A stretch of 64,000 nt of DNA from Mesorhabditis belari (Eukaryota; Nematoda; Chromadorea; Rhabditida; Rhabditidae): positions 1,301,001 through 1,365,000 of the forward strand of contig CAUEEP010000936.1 in NCBI GenBank assembly GCA_958450365.1, given 5' to 3'. Within the stretch, counting starts at the first letter, position 1. Each line of letters starts with the position of its first letter. Positions 62,583 to 64,000 of the stretch are shown here, piece after piece. The translations under genes were made by a program, and so were the position numbers. The notes under the pieces are model-generated. The model was not told the DNA's origin and did no database searches. It saw only the letters and a program-made list of their open reading frames with translations.

Positions 62583-64000
62583 CCTTTGGACTCGCAACGC
62601 TTTTTCTCGCATCAACACCTAGAAAAAGATTGATGATTGTTCAACCAAGAGTCTTGGAGAACCAAGAGTTCAATCAAGAAGCCAAAATTAAGAGCAATCT
62701 GGCTTAACTAACTCTGCCATAACCTAACTCTGGCTTAACTAACTCTGCCATAACCTAACTCTGTGATAACCTAACTGTGCTATAACCTCTCTGCCATAAT
62801 CTTTCCTAGAAAATCTTGTCTAGAACATTCTTGGTGAGTGCCTAGAACATTCTTGGCATTCTTGACTTACAATAAAACAATTTTCAAAGAGATCCGAGCT
62901 TTGCTCTTTACTAAAAGACAAGAAAATCGTCTAAACTTGTGCTCTGAATTGATTCAGAACCAATTACAAGTTCAATATTTTTTATTGTAAAGCAGAAAGC
63001 TTTAATAGAATTGAAAGTGATTCAAAAAAAGCATCAGCAAGGGTAAATAGGGAAATCAATAGCAGGGTTTTGAATTCTTTTGTTCAAAAATCGAAACTCA
63101 CACTTTATAATGCACTCAATTTGTGAAGAGTGGTGCACTAGAAAGGGTAGATTTTCATTTTTGAGCACAAAGTACTCAGAGCAATCCTTTCAATTTCACA
63201 AACAGATCTAGCAATCGAATTTTGTTAGAGAAAATCAGCTTAACTGAGCTGATTCTAGATCTTTACTAGATCTAGAGTGAAATCGACTGAGACAGCGTTT
63301 CAAAACTCACCGGTTCCGGCGTTCGACAACCCATTCTTGGTTGTGGAGATCGGTGTTGAATGAGTGATCGGGGTGACGGATGAGAATGGGATGGAGACGG
63401 GGAATTTGATGGTGGAGGAGTTAGATGGGATGGGGAAATGAGCGCTGAAAAATCGAATGCAAATAGGAAAGCTTTCAAGCAAATTGGGCAAATTGGGAAA
63501 ATTGGGAAAATTGGGCAAATTTGGAAAGTTGATGTAAATGCCAATGAAAGCTTCGACATTTTAAGATTTAGAATTTGACTGAAACACAGAAGCTCAGGAA
63601 CTTTGTTCTATTTTCTCAGTAACTTTGTTTAGAATAGTTCTGTGAAGTCGAAAATAGAAACATTCTCTGTCACTATGTAACTTTTAAACAGTTCTATCTT
63701 TTTCAGAAATAGTTTAAAGTCTAGCGCTAGAGTTTGCAAACTTTTATACTCAATACTTCAATAAGAGATAAGATTCTATTTTGGTGACAATGGGAAACAT
63801 TGCTGTAGATCATTGGTAAAGCGTCGGCCCGGTTAGCAAAGCCGGTAGACGAGAAGTGGCCGGTTCGAACCCGGACACCAATGCTTTGTATACTCAGCCC
63901 AAACCAGGACCTTCAACTCTTCAACCCACTTCTTGCCATAGTAATCGGTGTTGATTGAATGATCGATCGATATTTGGTTTCCTTTTGAGTCGGCGCAATC
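62583..64000 (-). CDS. Tentative gene running off the right edge
   Basis: 63444-63311 is flanked by TTTTTCAG and GTGAGTTT; one open frame reads AHFPIPSNSSTIKFPVSIPF and later ITHSTPISTTKNGLSNAGTG. At 64000-63930 a related peptide (APTQKETKYRSIIQSTPITM) appears, suggesting an internal repeat in a Ser/Thr-rich protein. A following exon at 62618-62583, after TTTTTCTAG, would add VDARKSVASPK in phase. Other frames of the 63.3-kb exon are also open, so the reading is uncertain and I do not recognise the product. Confidence 0.3.
62695..62805 (+). repeat. CTAACTCTGCCATAAC tandem repeat
   Basis: About seven units of AACCTAACTCTGCCAT / GGCTTAACTAACTCTG. Confidence 0.8.
63798..63882 (+). pseudogene. 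tRNA-Cys(GCA)-like sequence
   Basis: The acceptor pairs at 6 of 7 positions (ATTGCTG/CACCAAT), the T-arm at 4 of 5 (GCCGG TTCGAAC CCGGA). The anticodon arm CCGGT-TAGCAAA-GCCGG gives GCA, but position 33 is A instead of U and an extra 3 nt precede the arm. Best tRNA candidate in the window yet still likely a pseudogene. Confidence 0.5.

Overview
The window is eukaryotic and almost certainly from a nematode, probably a rhabditid. Genes are split into short exons (about 50-140 nt) with TTTCAG-type acceptors and GTAAGT/GTGAGT/GTTTGT donors. One intron is only 40 nt. A copy of the nematode spliced leader SL1 sits at 20576-20596, and the recognisable products have nematode or metazoan families. The sequence is AT-rich and at least two thirds of it is repeats.

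Four genes could be assembled exon by exon with consistent reading phases: a lipocalin-related gene on + (927-5129, 5' end missing); a Dexras1/Rhes-type Ras GTPase on - (7124-12111, complete, 306 aa, CAAX box CTIM); a 351-aa protein of unknown family on - (39287-46503, 11 exons); and a small secreted three-finger (LU/activin-receptor-like) protein on - (54330-58405, 4 exons). Weaker gene evidence: one ERGIC1/Erv46-like exon (47525-47622), a lone candidate exon at 37510-37623, and a possible gene running off the right edge (from 62583). No operon-like clustering or shared pathway is visible; the genes look functionally unrelated.

Gene remnants are an SL1-tagged 5' fragment of a glutamate dehydrogenase mRNA copy (20576-20770), a rearranged 3' 28S rRNA fragment (50428-51135), a decayed LINE reverse transcriptase (51465-52330), a deleted piggyBac element (32770-33528), and several deleted mariner elements, some keeping transposase C-termini.

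Layout: 0-0.8 kb Tc1-like MITEs; 0.9-5.1 kb lipocalin gene; 5.4-7.1 kb foldbacks; 7.1-12.1 kb Ras gene; 12-32 kb a gene-poor block of MITEs, mariners, minisatellites, large palindromes and tRNA-like sequences; 32.7-33.5 kb piggyBac; 35-39 kb duplicated repeat units; 39.3-46.5 kb unknown gene with repeat-filled introns; 47-53 kb MITEs, ERGIC-like exon, mariner, 28S fragment, LINE; 54.3-58.4 kb three-finger gene; 59-64 kb MITEs and a tentative gene. Stretches where I see nothing beyond AT-rich sequence are 12121-13260, 33530-34300, 46510-47235, 48040-48940, 58510-59095 and 61390-62160.
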